From Parabacteroides distasonis (GTDB taxonomy: Bacteria > Bacteroidota > Bacteroidia > Bacteroidales > Tannerellaceae): a stretch of DNA of 64,000 nt. The notes under the pieces were generated by a model. That model searched no databases. It was given only the letters and a program-made list of their open reading frames with translations, and was not told where the DNA came from. The translations under genes were made by a program, and so were the position numbers. The stretch is taken from NCBI GenBank assembly GCA_021531385.1, contig JAFBIR010000001.1, positions 372,001-436,000 on the forward strand, in the 5' to 3' direction. Below, piece after piece: positions 46,018 through 55,738 of the stretch; the first letter of the stretch is position 1, and the number at the start of each line of letters is the position of its first letter.

Positions 46018-47091
46018 ATGAAAAAATATTATGGAAGTTGGGTGATCCTGGCAGGACTGTGGATCACCGCATGCACAGAACCGAACAAACCAAAAGAGAT
46101 GGTTCCCAGTGTCAAACTGGAACAGGTGAAAGCGGCCTCAGAAGAGACCTACTTGCAATATCCGGGCAAGGTGAAGGCTGCTCAAGATGTGAATTTAGCG
46201 TTCAAGGTGAGTGGCACGTTAGCCCGTATCTATGTGGATGAGGGCAAGCCGGTCCAAGCGGGGCAATTGCTGGCCGAACTTGACCCGACCGACTACCAAG
46301 TGCAACTCGATGCCACTGAAGCGCAATACCTGCAAGTGAAGGCTGAGGCTGAGCGTGTCATGGCACTCTACCAAGAGGGAGCCGCCACGACGGATGCCAA
46401 CGACAAGGCGACTTACGGCCTCAAGCAGATCACGGCCAAATACAAACATCATCAAGATGAGTTGGCCTATACCAAACTTTATGCGCCCTTCTCCGGTGCT
46501 ATCCAGAAACGGATCTTCGAGGAGCACGAGACCGTAGGAGCCGGTATGCCGGTGCTCTCCATGATCAGCGGAGGGACACCTGAGGTAGAGATCAATCTGC
46601 CTGCCGCCGCCTATATTCATCGAGATCGATTCAGCACATTCAGTTGCACATTCGATCTCTATCCGGGAGAGACCTACAGCCTGAAGCCAATCAGCATCAC
46701 GCCTAAGGCCAATGCGAACCAGCTCTACACCATGCGACTGAAACTGGCCGATGGCGCAAAGCCTATGCCCTCTCCCGGCATCAACACGATGGTCACCATC
46801 CGCTATACAGAGGTGGAAGGCGCACCGGAATGTATCGTGCCGACCTCTGCCCTTCGCACAGAGGGGGGCAAGACCCTGCTCTTCACCTATCAAGCGGAAG
46901 GGACCGTAAAGGCGTGCCCAGTAGAGACCTTGCGCTTGCTGAGCAATGGAAATGCCGTGGTGAAAGCCGTAGATAACTCACTGAAACCTGGTGACCAAGT
47001 TGTCGCCGCAGGTGTACGGGAGATGAAAGAGGGCATCCACGTGAAGCCGATGCCCCAAACCAGCGAAACTAACGTAGGAGGCCTGTTATGA
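46018..47091 (+). CDS. RND periplasmic adaptor lipoprotein (multidrug type)
   Basis: A 357-residue membrane fusion protein. The start MKKYYGSWVILAGLWITAC gives a lipoprotein signal with Cys19; an ATG three codons earlier is also possible. The lipoyl halves (NLAFKVSGTLARIYVDEGKPVQAGQLLAELDP and TKLYAPFSGAIQKRIFEEHETV) flank a short helical hairpin. A beta barrel and a membrane-proximal domain follow. It overlaps the pump gene by 4 bp (ATGA) and is the first gene of a three-gene operon. Confidence 0.92.
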   Translation: MKKYYGSWVILAGLWITACTEPNKPKEMVPSVKLEQVKAASEETYLQYPGKVKAAQDVNLAFKVSGTLARIYVDEGKPVQAGQLLAELDPTDYQVQLDATEAQYLQVKAEAERVMALYQEGAATTDANDKATYGLKQITAKYKHHQDELAYTKLYAPFSGAIQKRIFEEHETVGAGMPVLSMISGGTPEVEINLPAAAYIHRDRFSTFSCTFDLYPGETYSLKPISITPKANANQLYTMRLKLADGAKPMPSPGINTMVTIRYTEVEGAPECIVPTSALRTEGGKTLLFTYQAEGTVKACPVETLRLLSNGNAVVKAVDNSLKPGDQVVAAGVREMKEGIHVKPMPQTSETNVGGLL

Positions 47092-50000
47092 TAGATATAA
47101 GTAAATGGAGCTTCAGCAACCGCAACCTGATCTATTTCTTGATCGCGGTGTTGCTGGCTGGAGGTATTTTTGGATGCTACCAAATGAGCAAATTGGAGGA
47201 TCCGGAGATCAAGGTGAAGCTGGCGATGGTGGTGACCACCTATCCCGGTGCCTCGGCTCACCAAGTGGAGTTAGAGGTGACCGATCCCCTGGAGAAACAG
47301 ATCCGCAGCATGGGCAACGTGGACAACATCGAGAGTTATTCCTTCAACGACCTCTCGCTGATCCAAGTGGAGCTGACCACCACCACGCAAAACGAGGAGG
47401 TGGAGCAGTGCTGGGACAAGCTGCGCCGAAGGGTGAACAACGCTACGGCCTCCCTCCCGAGCGGGGCGAGCACACCCATCGTGAAGGATGACTTCGGTGA
47501 TGTCTATGGCCTGTTCTATGCCTTGACGGGAGACGGCTTCTCCGATCGTGAGCTGGCGGACTACGCCGAACTGGTGAAACGAAACGTCAACGAGCTGGAA
47601 GGCATTGAGCGGGTGGAGATCTACGGAAAACGACCGGAATGTATCGAGATCAGCCTCTTGCAGGATCGGATGGCCAATCTCGGCGTGAAGCCCGCAGAGG
47701 TGTTGGCGACCCTCAACGGGCACAACAGCACCAACTATAGTGGCTACTTCGACAACGGAGAGCAGCGTGTGCGCCTCAACGTGAGTGATAAGTTCACCGC
47801 TGTTGAAGAGATTCGCAATATGCTAATCCAAGGACATGACGAGGATCAACTGCGCATCAGCGACATCGCCAAAGTTGAAAAGACCTACGCCTCTCCTGTC
47901 CGAAACGCCTTGCTACGAGATGGTGAGCAGGCGTTGGGCATCTTGATTGCAGCCTCCAGCAGTGCCGACATCGTCAAGGTGGGTGCCGAGGTGGAGAAAA
48001 AATTGGCGGAATTGAAAGCGGATCGTTTCCCGGTAGGCATCGACTACCACAAAGTGTTCTTCCAGTCGGATCGTGTGAAGGATTCCTTGGGAACCTTCGT
48101 GATCAACTTGATCGAATCCGTGGCGATCGTGGTCTTCATCTTGATGCTGACCATGGGATTCAAGAGCGGACTGATCATCGGAGTCAGCTTGGTAGTGACG
48201 GTGCTGGGCACCTTCCTATTCTTGCAGTCGTTTGACGGCACGATGCAACGTGTCTCCTTAGGTGCCTTCATCTTGGCAATGGGTATGTTGGTGGACAATG
48301 CCATCGTGATTGTCGATGGCATCTTGGTCGATCTAAAGAACGGAAAGCCTCGGATGGAGGCATTGACCGCCATCGGACGACAAACGGCCATGCCATTGCT
48401 GGGTGCCACATTAATCGCCATCATTGCCTTCTTGCCCATCTTCATGTCACCCGACACAGCAGGTGTCTATACGCGTGACCTCTTCATCGTCTTGGCTGTC
48501 TCCCTGCTATTAAGCTGGATCTTAGCGTTGACCCACGTCCCACTGATGGCGAACCGGAAACTGCATCCCGCCGTGACAACAGGCACGGCAAATGCCCAGC
48601 CCTACGAGGGAAAGACCTATGCCTTGCTGCGGAAAGCCTTGCGATTCGGTCTCTCCCATCGCTGGAGTTTTGTCAGCTTGATGATCGGTTTGTTGCTACT
48701 GGCCGGAGTGGGCTATCGCTTCATGCGGCAAGGCTTCTTCCCAGATATGGTCTATGATCAATTATATATTGAATACAAACTGCCGGAAGGCAACAACTCC
48801 ACCCGTGTCGAGAAGGAGCTACGGGAGATGGCCGCTTACCTGCAAAGCCGTCCGGAGATCACCCACATCACCACCTCCATCGGTGGCACACCGGGACGCT
48901 ACAACTTGGTACGTAGCGTAGCGAATCCCTCGTTGGCCTATGGCGAGTTGATCGTCGATTTCACCTCTCCGAAGGAGTTGGTAAACAACCTCAACGAGAT
49001 CCAAGCCGAGCTGTCCGCTCGTTTCCCGGATGCCTATGTCAAAGTGAAACGCTACAACTTGATGTTCAAGAAATATCCCATCGAGGCTCAATTCACGGGT
49101 CCCGATCCAGCCGTGTTGCATCAATTGGCGGATAGTGCCAAGGCCATCATGGCACGCTCGCCCTATGTCCAACTGATCACAACGGACTACGAGCCGCAGG
49201 TGCCCATGCTCAATATCGACTACGACCAACCCGCAGCACGTGCCTTGGGTTTGAGCCGCAGCGATGTCAGCATGTCTTTATTGGCTGCCAACGGGGGTAT
49301 TCCAGTCGGCACTTTCTACGAGGGCATCCATGCCAACACGATCTATGTGAAATGTCTCGATGAGAAGGGTGAGCCGATCAACAACCTGGCCAATACGCAG
49401 GTCTTCTCCACCCTACCCCAACTGAACGGTCTCCTTACCGAGGAGACGCTGTTGCAGTTGAAGAGTGGTAATATCGACAAGGACGAACTGATCGACCGAG
49501 TTATGGGCAGCACACCGCTCCGACAGATCAGTCGCTCGATTGATGTGCGCTGGGAGGATCCGGTCATTCCACGCTACAACGGACAACGCAGTCAGCGAGT
49601 GCAATGCAGCCCAGTCAGTGGCGTGGAGACGGAAGCTGCCCGGCAATCCATCGCAAAGGAGATCGAACAGATTCCTTTGCCTAAAGGCTATAACTTGGAA
49701 TGGCAAGGCGAGAAAAAGGCCAGCGACCAATCCATGAAGTACCTGTTCAAGAACTTCCCCTTGGCTATCATCTTGATGATCGCCATCTTGATCATGCTCT
49801 TCAAGGATTATCGTAAACCAATCATCATCTTCAGCTGCATCCCGATGGTGATTGTCGGCGTGGTGGCTGTCATGCTGCTGACGGGCAAGACCTTTAACTT
49901 CGTGGCGATTGTCGGCACGTTGGGCTTGATCGGTATGTTGCTGAAAAATGGCATTGTCTTGATGGATGAGATCACGTTGCAATTGCGACAAGGCGTGGAG

Positions 50001-50222
50001 CCCATCACGGCATTGATCAACAGTGCGCAGAGTCGTTTGCGCCCGGTCAGCATGGCGGCATTGACCACCATCCTCGGCATGATCCCCTTGCTGCCTGATG
50101 CGATGTTTGGTTCCATGGCCGCAGCCATCATGGGCGGCCTAACCTTCGGTACGGTGGTGACGTTGCTGTTCATCCCGATTCTCTATGCTTTATTCTTCCA
50201 CATCAAAAACGAAACGAAATGA
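47088..50222 (+). CDS. RND multidrug efflux permease (AcrB-like)
   Basis: A 1044-residue proton-driven exporter with 12 membrane helices and two large periplasmic loops. The TM4 motif is GMLVDNAIVIVDG: Asp403 matches AcrB Asp407, but the second aspartate (Asp408 of AcrB) is Asn404. That form occurs in the TriC-like branch of RND pumps. Substrates cannot be predicted. Four-base overlaps with both neighbours show translational coupling in an adaptor-permease-TolC operon under the divergent AraC regulator. Confidence 0.94.
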   Translation: MIDISKWSFSNRNLIYFLIAVLLAGGIFGCYQMSKLEDPEIKVKLAMVVTTYPGASAHQVELEVTDPLEKQIRSMGNVDNIESYSFNDLSLIQVELTTTTQNEEVEQCWDKLRRRVNNATASLPSGASTPIVKDDFGDVYGLFYALTGDGFSDRELADYAELVKRNVNELEGIERVEIYGKRPECIEISLLQDRMANLGVKPAEVLATLNGHNSTNYSGYFDNGEQRVRLNVSDKFTAVEEIRNMLIQGHDEDQLRISDIAKVEKTYASPVRNALLRDGEQALGILIAASSSADIVKVGAEVEKKLAELKADRFPVGIDYHKVFFQSDRVKDSLGTFVINLIESVAIVVFILMLTMGFKSGLIIGVSLVVTVLGTFLFLQSFDGTMQRVSLGAFILAMGMLVDNAIVIVDGILVDLKNGKPRMEALTAIGRQTAMPLLGATLIAIIAFLPIFMSPDTAGVYTRDLFIVLAVSLLLSWILALTHVPLMANRKLHPAVTTGTANAQPYEGKTYALLRKALRFGLSHRWSFVSLMIGLLLLAGVGYRFMRQGFFPDMVYDQLYIEYKLPEGNNSTRVEKELREMAAYLQSRPEITHITTSIGGTPGRYNLVRSVANPSLAYGELIVDFTSPKELVNNLNEIQAELSARFPDAYVKVKRYNLMFKKYPIEAQFTGPDPAVLHQLADSAKAIMARSPYVQLITTDYEPQVPMLNIDYDQPAARALGLSRSDVSMSLLAANGGIPVGTFYEGIHANTIYVKCLDEKGEPINNLANTQVFSTLPQLNGLLTEETLLQLKSGNIDKDELIDRVMGSTPLRQISRSIDVRWEDPVIPRYNGQRSQRVQCSPVSGVETEAARQSIAKEIEQIPLPKGYNLEWQGEKKASDQSMKYLFKNFPLAIILMIAILIMLFKDYRKPIIIFSCIPMVIVGVVAVMLLTGKTFNFVAIVGTLGLIGMLLKNGIVLMDEITLQLRQGVEPITALINSAQSRLRPVSMAALTTILGMIPLLPDAMFGSMAAAIMGGLTFGTVVTLLFIPILYALFFHIKNETK

Positions 50223-51592
50223 AACTAAGCTATTGGATATTCGCTATCGCCTTGGGCAGCAGCATGGCCGCCCAAGGCCAAGAGGTGCTGAGCCTGCAAC
50301 AGTGTCGTGAGAAGGCTCTGCAATACAACAAGCAGATCGCAGCCGCGGAGCGACAGACCCAGCAAGCCCGCTACACAGAAAAGCAATACAAAGCCCTCTT
50401 CTTCCCCGATTTCAAAGCCAGTGGTACGGCTATCTACAGCACGGCCGATGGCTCCTTGGGCATAGCGGGCGGCAACCTGCCCACTTTTGTACCCGACGCT
50501 TCCGGAAATTTCTTGCCCAACAATGGCTTCGCCTATTTTCCGGGATTGGAGATGAAGTATGAGCTGGGCTGGCTCTACACCGGAGGTATCTCCTTGGAGC
50601 AACCGCTCTACATGGGTGGGAAAATACGAGCGGCCAACCGCATTGCCCGCCTTAGCCGAGAGATGGCTCAGCAGAACGAGCGACTCACCGCTACGGAGGT
50701 GATCCTCCAAACGGACGAGGCCTACGCCTTAGTGGTGAAAGCCCGGGAGATGAAATTGGTGGCAGAACACTACCAAGCCCTCCTCGATGAGCTACTCAAG
50801 AACGTGGAGAGCGCCGAACGGCACGGCATGAAGATGCGCAACGATGTGCTGAAGGTACAGGTGAAACGAAACGAGTGCACGCTCAATCGCAAGAAGGCGG
50901 AGAATGCCTTGCGCCTCGCCACGATGAATCTCTGCCATGCTATCGGCTACCCACTGCATAGTGTGGTAATGGTTTCCGACGAGTTGCCAGAGGTTCCCAG
51001 CGTAGAAGACTGGAAGGAGATCATCGACCGCCCGGAATATGCCATCCTGCAAAACAAAGTAGCGATCGCCGAGCAGCAGATCAAACTGAACCGTTCGGAG
51101 ATGTTGCCGCAAGTGGGTTTGATGGCTGGCTACAACTACCTGCATGGGTTCAAAGTGAACGACAACTACCTCTTCGACAAGGCAAATGCCTCAGTCATGG
51201 TGAACGTCACCATCCCGCTCTTCCATTTTGGGGAACGACACAACAAAGTGAAAGCAGCCAAGGAGGCACTTCGTAAAGCGGAACTGGAGCAGGAGAACCT
51301 GAACGAGCAGATGCTTCTGGAACTGGCGGCTACCCACAACAACCTGGAGGAGGCAGCCTTGGAACAGGAGATCGCCACCCAGTCGTTGGAACAGGCCGAG
51401 GAGAACCGACGGGTGAGCCAGAGCCAATACAAGGCAGGCGTAGAAACCCTCTCCGACCATTTAGAGGCCAATGCCCTCTGGCAAGCGGCTCATGAGAGTG
51501 CCATCGACGCTCGCTATCAGCACTACATGGCCTACCTCAAATACATCAAGGCCGCAGGCAAACTGTCAGCGGACGGCGAGATACGGCGATAA
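50219..51592 (+). CDS. TolC-family outer membrane channel of the multidrug pump
   Basis: The 457-residue protein has a signal peptide ending AAQGQ and OEP-type helical repeats (LSLQQCREKALQYNKQIAAAERQ, ALRKAELEQENLNEQMLLELAATHNNLEEAALEQEIATQ) and SQYKAGVETLSDHLEANALWQ near the end. It is the exit duct for the pump encoded just upstream. No obvious intrinsic terminator stem is clear in the 80-bp gap that follows, although CGCTTCGGATCGAAGCG at about 51606-51622 can form a short hairpin. Confidence 0.92.
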   Translation: MKLSYWIFAIALGSSMAAQGQEVLSLQQCREKALQYNKQIAAAERQTQQARYTEKQYKALFFPDFKASGTAIYSTADGSLGIAGGNLPTFVPDASGNFLPNNGFAYFPGLEMKYELGWLYTGGISLEQPLYMGGKIRAANRIARLSREMAQQNERLTATEVILQTDEAYALVVKAREMKLVAEHYQALLDELLKNVESAERHGMKMRNDVLKVQVKRNECTLNRKKAENALRLATMNLCHAIGYPLHSVVMVSDELPEVPSVEDWKEIIDRPEYAILQNKVAIAEQQIKLNRSEMLPQVGLMAGYNYLHGFKVNDNYLFDKANASVMVNVTIPLFHFGERHNKVKAAKEALRKAELEQENLNEQMLLELAATHNNLEEAALEQEIATQSLEQAEENRRVSQSQYKAGVETLSDHLEANALWQAAHESAIDARYQHYMAYLKYIKAAGKLSADGEIRR

Positions 51593-51675
51593 ACCTTCCC
51601 CCTATCGCTTCGGATCGAAGCGATAGGCTCCTCTCATGATCGCAGCACTCCGTCTGGCGAACGTCATACTGTGTT

Positions 51676-52239
51676 TCAGGTTAATTGCTTGCCATCTGAA
51701 AAGGCATTTCCGACACGATTACCCAAAGCGATATAGCCATGATGGATAGGGTCGTATGTGATCAGTTTCATTTTTTCTACATCGGGCTTGCCATCTTCGG
51801 CGAGATACTGCTCGTCCACGAGAATATTCACGATCTCGGCGACGATGTAGTAACCCTCCGGGGTCTCGTCTATCTTAGTCATGATCCGACACTCCAAGGT
51901 CATCGGGAAATCCGTGAACACTGGGGCGTTCACGTGCTCGGCCTTCTCTGTGTGCCATCCGGTCTTTGCGATCTTGTTGGGCTCGTTCTTCGCCGAGACG
52001 ATACCCACATAATCAGCGGCGACCTGGGTCTGCTGAGTGGCGAAGGCTACCGTAAAGTCACGATTGCGGTTCAGGTTCTCCGTGGTGGCATGCGAGCCCA
52101 TAGCGATCATGATCTCCTTGGCATCCCATTGTCCGGCCCAAGCAGCATTCATGGCATTGGGCTTACCCTCTTTGTCGTATGTTCCGATGATCAACACCGG
52201 TTGTGGAAGCATCCACGATTTTTGTCCAAAGCTTTTCAT
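51676..52239 (-). CDS. Flavin reductase-like FMN-binding protein
   Basis: A 187-residue cytosolic protein of the flavin reductase-like split-barrel family. Typical features are PQPVLIIGTYDKEGKPNAMNAAWAGQ at the start, TENLNRNRDFTVAFAT, DYVGIVSAKNEPNKIAKTGW and a late HHGYIALG. Members bind FMN and pass electrons from NAD(P)H, but the partner is unknown. It lies downstream of the acetyltransferase on the same strand, separated by a 136-bp stretch holding a possible coding remnant. Confidence 0.88.
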   Translation of the reverse strand: MKSFGQKSWMLPQPVLIIGTYDKEGKPNAMNAAWAGQWDAKEIMIAMGSHATTENLNRNRDFTVAFATQQTQVAADYVGIVSAKNEPNKIAKTGWHTEKAEHVNAPVFTDFPMTLECRIMTKIDETPEGYYIVAEIVNILVDEQYLAEDGKPDVEKMKLITYDPIHHGYIALGNRVGNAFSDGKQLT

Positions 52240-52247
52240 ATATGTCT

Positions 52248-52378
52248 CTATTTTTCGTTAATCAATTGTTGTATGTTGTCTTCTCGGATGATCTTGGGCT
52301 GGGCCTTGCCCGCCAAGACCAATACTTTTTTCCCATTGCGATAGATGAGCAACTGTCGGGAGCGTACGACGGCTGTCA
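52248..52378 (-). other. Short protein-like frame without an ATG
   Basis: After the acetyltransferase stop, another frame reads TLTAVVRSRQLLIYRNGKKV, then VLVLAGKAQPKIIREDN and a stop at 52248. Its residue pattern looks like a real protein C-terminus, but there is no ATG; TTG is the only plausible start. It could be a small gene, or the tail of a gene lost by deletion. Low certainty. Confidence 0.25.
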
Positions 52379-53143
52379 ACGTGTTTCGTTGTTTAACGGT
52401 TTGATGACCTCGCAGGGATTACCGGCGGCCAGACAGTCGGACGGGATGTCATGTGTGACCACGCTCCCCGCTCCTATCACGGTCCGATCTCCGATCGTCA
52501 CGCCCGGACAGACGGTGACATTGCCACCCAACCAACAATCCTCACCGATTTTGATGGGGTGAGCCGTCTCTATGGTCTTGCGGCGTTGCAGGTAGTCCAT
52601 CGGGTGATTCGGTGTGTAAAGCGAACAGTTAGGGCCGATCAGGGTACGGCTGCCTATGGTGATATCGCCGGCATCCAGGAACATGCCGTTGTAATTGACA
52701 AAGACTCCCTCCCCAAAATGTAATCCATTCCCATGATCACAATGGAAAGGTGGCAGTATCGTCACTGTCTGGGGGACATTGGGGATCATGGCCTCCAGAA
52801 CTTCTCGATAATCAGCATGATCCATCCCTAACCGGTTGAATCGCTCGCAGGCCAGCCTTGATTGTCTCAGACTGTTATCAATGACAGGATCGCTCCAATC
52901 ATAAAGCTGACCAGAGCGCATCTTGTTCCACTCTGTCCGATCCTCTGGAGATTGTGCAGGCTCCTGCGCTTTGATGCTCGCCAACAGCTCATGGGCCCCA
53001 CGGTGTCCCAGCTCTGCGGCTCTTGTCAGCAGCTCCTTGGCTCTTTGGATATCTTGCTCGACACAGTTTCCCTTCAGCAATCTACGGCCTACGGAAAATA
53101 GGGTGTCAGCGACGTTCTCTTGTTGAAATTGATTACAGCTCAT
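52376..53143 (-). CDS. Sel1-repeat/maltose-type O-acetyltransferase fusion
   Basis: A 255-residue protein with two parts. Residues about 12-52 are one Sel1-like repeat (FSVGRRLLKGNCVEQDIQRAKELLTRAAELGHRGAHELL). Residues about 70-250 are a complete maltose/galactoside O-acetyltransferase: the Mac domain (KMRSGQLYDW, RFNRLG) and a left-handed hexapeptide helix with NYNGMFLDAGDITIGSRTLIGPN and VIGAGSVVTHDIPSDCLAAGNPC. The catalytic His is likely in YTPNHPMD. It would move acetyl from acetyl-CoA to a sugar hydroxyl. The added repeat, normally a protein-binding unit, is unusual. Confidence 0.85.
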   Translation of the reverse strand: MSCNQFQQENVADTLFSVGRRLLKGNCVEQDIQRAKELLTRAAELGHRGAHELLASIKAQEPAQSPEDRTEWNKMRSGQLYDWSDPVIDNSLRQSRLACERFNRLGMDHADYREVLEAMIPNVPQTVTILPPFHCDHGNGLHFGEGVFVNYNGMFLDAGDITIGSRTLIGPNCSLYTPNHPMDYLQRRKTIETAHPIKIGEDCWLGGNVTVCPGVTIGDRTVIGAGSVVTHDIPSDCLAAGNPCEVIKPLNNETR

Positions 53144-53270
53144 ATTCTCGTATTGTTATTTGGATTAGCGTTGATGTTGCGTTGCGAGACGCAAGGTATT
53201 TATTTAGATCGCATAAAACCACTCATAGTGAGCAGACAAACGCCCAAAATACTTCAAGCTATTGTGGGGG

Positions 53271-54668
53271 TTACTCCCGCTGCCTGTCATGAGTCTTTTT
53301 CCGCTTGTCATACCGATAGGCCCCAGCCGTGATCGTTTCCAAGGGGAGTGACCGGAAAGTCAAATCGTAGATCTCCATGTTTTGACTGCCACAACGGATT
53401 TGCTCCCCATTATCCTCATAGACAAATGCGATGTTTCCTTTGCCATCGAGCACCATCGTCGAATAAGCGGAGTTAGCGGCAGTCACCTCATAACGGGTCC
53501 AACCGGTCAAGAAGCAGTCAGGCGACGCATAATCGGCCGCAGAGGACAGCACCTTCCAGTAGATCGAGACATGGCTACGACGCTCCACGTTGCGGGAGCT
53601 TCCCTTGGTATTGCCGAAGGGGATGGATTGCAGGGCGATATGCACTGGCTTACCGTCACGCCCCTTGGCAGGCACGATCAAGATCTCACCATTGGTAGCA
53701 TTGTCTTGCCCGGCCGTCCCCCCTTCCAACGATGTAGAGGCAACCGGCTCTGCCCAGGTACCCTCAGCTTGATCCGCTGAGGAATAACTGAAAATATTGA
53801 AATAACGTCCCCCCAGCATACGGCTACTCAGCAACACCCGTCCATCGGGCAACTCCTCCACCTTGGCTTCGTCCCCCTTTGGAGCCGGACAGGCCTCCGC
53901 ACCTCCCAAAGGCAGCCAGCTCTCTCCGAAATCATCCGAATAGACCACGAGGCTCCCTCGGTTGGTGGTCAGCACGGAGTAGATTCGATAGTAGTCCTTT
54001 ACCTTGATCTGCGCACTCTGGCAAATGCGGCCACTGGAGAAAAAAAGCCGCTCCACGGGGACTTTGCCTCGTCCCTCATCGTAGGTCTCCGCCGAAGCAT
54101 AATCATATAAGGTATAGATGGACTCCGAGATCTCCTCTCCTTGCCAACTCTTTCCACCATCGGAACTGTAGTAACGTCCCACCCGTTGGGCCTTACTCAA
54201 ATCGAGCGCATAGCGATAGGAGCCGTCGGCCGCCACCGTGCGAGAGACCTGCACATTCGAACGTCCATAGCTCACCTCTCCCGAAGCACAAATCAAGAGC
54301 AACTTTCCCGATTCCCGATCGCAGACCACAGCGGCATCGCCATGCCCTCGATCGAAACCTGTCTCTCCTTTTCCCTCCACAGCGACAGTTGCCGGAGACC
54401 ATGTACGTCCTCCATTGCGACTCTGTCGTACCAAAACACTCAAGTTTCCGACTGAGCCTATGTCACCCCATGCGGTCGCATCCGTCACACGGGAACGATC
54501 ATCACCGAAGCACCAAAGCGTGTTCCCTTGGGACACGATGGCCGGAATCCGATAATAGACATGATGCGCTGAATCACTACGGAACAGGACGTTCTGTGCC
54601 TGGGTTGTCATGGCCGAAGCCAAAGCAATCGCTGCAGCCACACCCACAAAAAAAGACTTGCTACACAT
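53271..54668 (-). CDS. nanH: GH33 exo-alpha-sialidase, secreted
   Basis: A 465-residue sialidase that releases terminal sialic acid from glycoproteins. The start MCSKSFFVGVAAAIALASAMTTQAQ gives a signal peptide and lies downstream of the likely transcription start; an ATG at 54701 does not. The arginine motif is YYRIPAIV (Arg40). Asp boxes are SRNGGRTWSP, SSDGGKSWQG and SDDFGESWLP. There is no clear N-terminal carbohydrate-binding domain, so it is shorter than some Bacteroides NanH proteins. No sialic acid transport or catabolic genes are adjacent. Confidence 0.92.
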   Translation of the reverse strand: MCSKSFFVGVAAAIALASAMTTQAQNVLFRSDSAHHVYYRIPAIVSQGNTLWCFGDDRSRVTDATAWGDIGSVGNLSVLVRQSRNGGRTWSPATVAVEGKGETGFDRGHGDAAVVCDRESGKLLLICASGEVSYGRSNVQVSRTVAADGSYRYALDLSKAQRVGRYYSSDGGKSWQGEEISESIYTLYDYASAETYDEGRGKVPVERLFFSSGRICQSAQIKVKDYYRIYSVLTTNRGSLVVYSDDFGESWLPLGGAEACPAPKGDEAKVEELPDGRVLLSSRMLGGRYFNIFSYSSADQAEGTWAEPVASTSLEGGTAGQDNATNGEILIVPAKGRDGKPVHIALQSIPFGNTKGSSRNVERRSHVSIYWKVLSSAADYASPDCFLTGWTRYEVTAANSAYSTMVLDGKGNIAFVYEDNGEQIRCGSQNMEIYDLTFRSLPLETITAGAYRYDKRKKTHDRQRE

Positions 54669-54698
54669 AAAACAGACTGGTTTATTTTGGTTTGCCGA

Positions 54699-54706
54699 CA
54701 AAAATA
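54699..54706 (-). promoter_or_regulatory. -7 box of the sialidase gene
   Basis: TATTTTTG on the minus strand fits TAnnTTTG and lies 30 bp upstream of the ATG at 54668. It supports that start. The remainder of the gap up to 54983 holds no gene that I can see. Confidence 0.6.
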
Positions 54707-54983
54707 GGGAAATATCTCATACAACTCCTAATTTCAGCCAAGTATTTCATGCGCTGATCCCATTTATCGAAACCGCCACCATGACATATTTCTTAACTCC
54801 CCAAATAATGCATTCACAAAAAGATATTGTAGATTTGCACTGTCTTGTTGAATTTGCGGATCCACTAACGAAACTGAAATCGTTTAACCCGCTTAACAGT
54901 ATATACTTTTCCGGATCATTATGAACTGAGAATAGGAAAAATGAAACTTAATCAAATGATTTAATAACTTTAATAATTACATT

Positions 54984-55430
54984 ATGAATAGAACAGTTAA
55001 AACTCTGATGATTGTCATTTGCTTTGCAATGGCCTTCTTTACTCCAGCAAATGCTGACAACGACAAACCTATCAAGGTGACAGAACTTCCAGTTAACGCT
55101 CAAACAGTTCTCTCTCAACATTTTAATAATCAAAAGGTGACGCTTGTCACTGTTGAGTCAGGCATTATCGACAAGAGCTATGATGTGGTGCTGCAAAATG
55201 GCACTAAAATCGAGTTCGACAAGAAGGGAAATGTGACGGAGATTGACTGCAAGCAGAATCCCGTGCCCGAAAAATTGATCCCGCAGGCTATCTACACTTA
55301 CCTGCAGGATAATTACCCAGAACAGACAGTCAGGAAGATTGAGATCAACAAGAATGAATACGAGGTGGAATTGTCCAATGGTCTCGACATTACATTCAAC
55401 AAGCATTTCCAAGTGATAGATATCGATTGA
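54984..55430 (+). CDS. Secreted PepSY-like (DUF2874) protein
   Basis: A 148-residue exported protein with signal peptide ending NADND, then two tandem beta-alpha-beta units of the PepSY-like type. The first contains LPVNAQTVLSQHFNNQKVTLVT and YDVVLQNGTKIEFDKKGNVTEID; the second contains IPQAIYTYLQDNYPEQTVRKIEINKNEYEVELSNGLDITF. Such proteins are common in Bacteroidota, and binding roles have been proposed. Its function here is unknown. The gene stands alone. Confidence 0.85.
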   Translation: MNRTVKTLMIVICFAMAFFTPANADNDKPIKVTELPVNAQTVLSQHFNNQKVTLVTVESGIIDKSYDVVLQNGTKIEFDKKGNVTEIDCKQNPVPEKLIPQAIYTYLQDNYPEQTVRKIEINKNEYEVELSNGLDITFNKHFQVIDID

Positions 55431-55738
55431 TTTAAAGGGAGGATTGCATAGGAAATTCACTTTTTCTTATGCTATTCCTCCACTATCAGACAGAAAAGCC
55501 ATGGAGCGATAAGGGCGTTGAGGGAACGTTCTCTAATCATTCTCTAATTCCCGATTAGAGGAAGAGTTGAGTAGCTACGGAGGAACATAAGAGCAGCCTC
55601 GGAGTAAGAGTAGCGTTGCAGGAAAGTTAGTACAAAAATAAATAGCAGGAAATGGATTAGCCGTTTGGCTGTCCCAAATAAAACCAGTACCTTTGGAATG
55701 GAATAGAGGCTTGCGTCTCCCGCAAAAAATAATGGATT
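55431..55738 (+). promoter_or_regulatory. Gene-free gap ending in a strong promoter for the AAA gene
   Basis: No gene is seen in these 308 bp. TTTG at 55664-55667, a 20-bp spacer and TACCTTTG at 55688-55695 form a near-consensus Bacteroidota promoter 43 bp before the ATG at 55739. A 7-bp hairpin CTCTAAT/ATTAGAG lies at 55542-55560. Confidence 0.65.
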
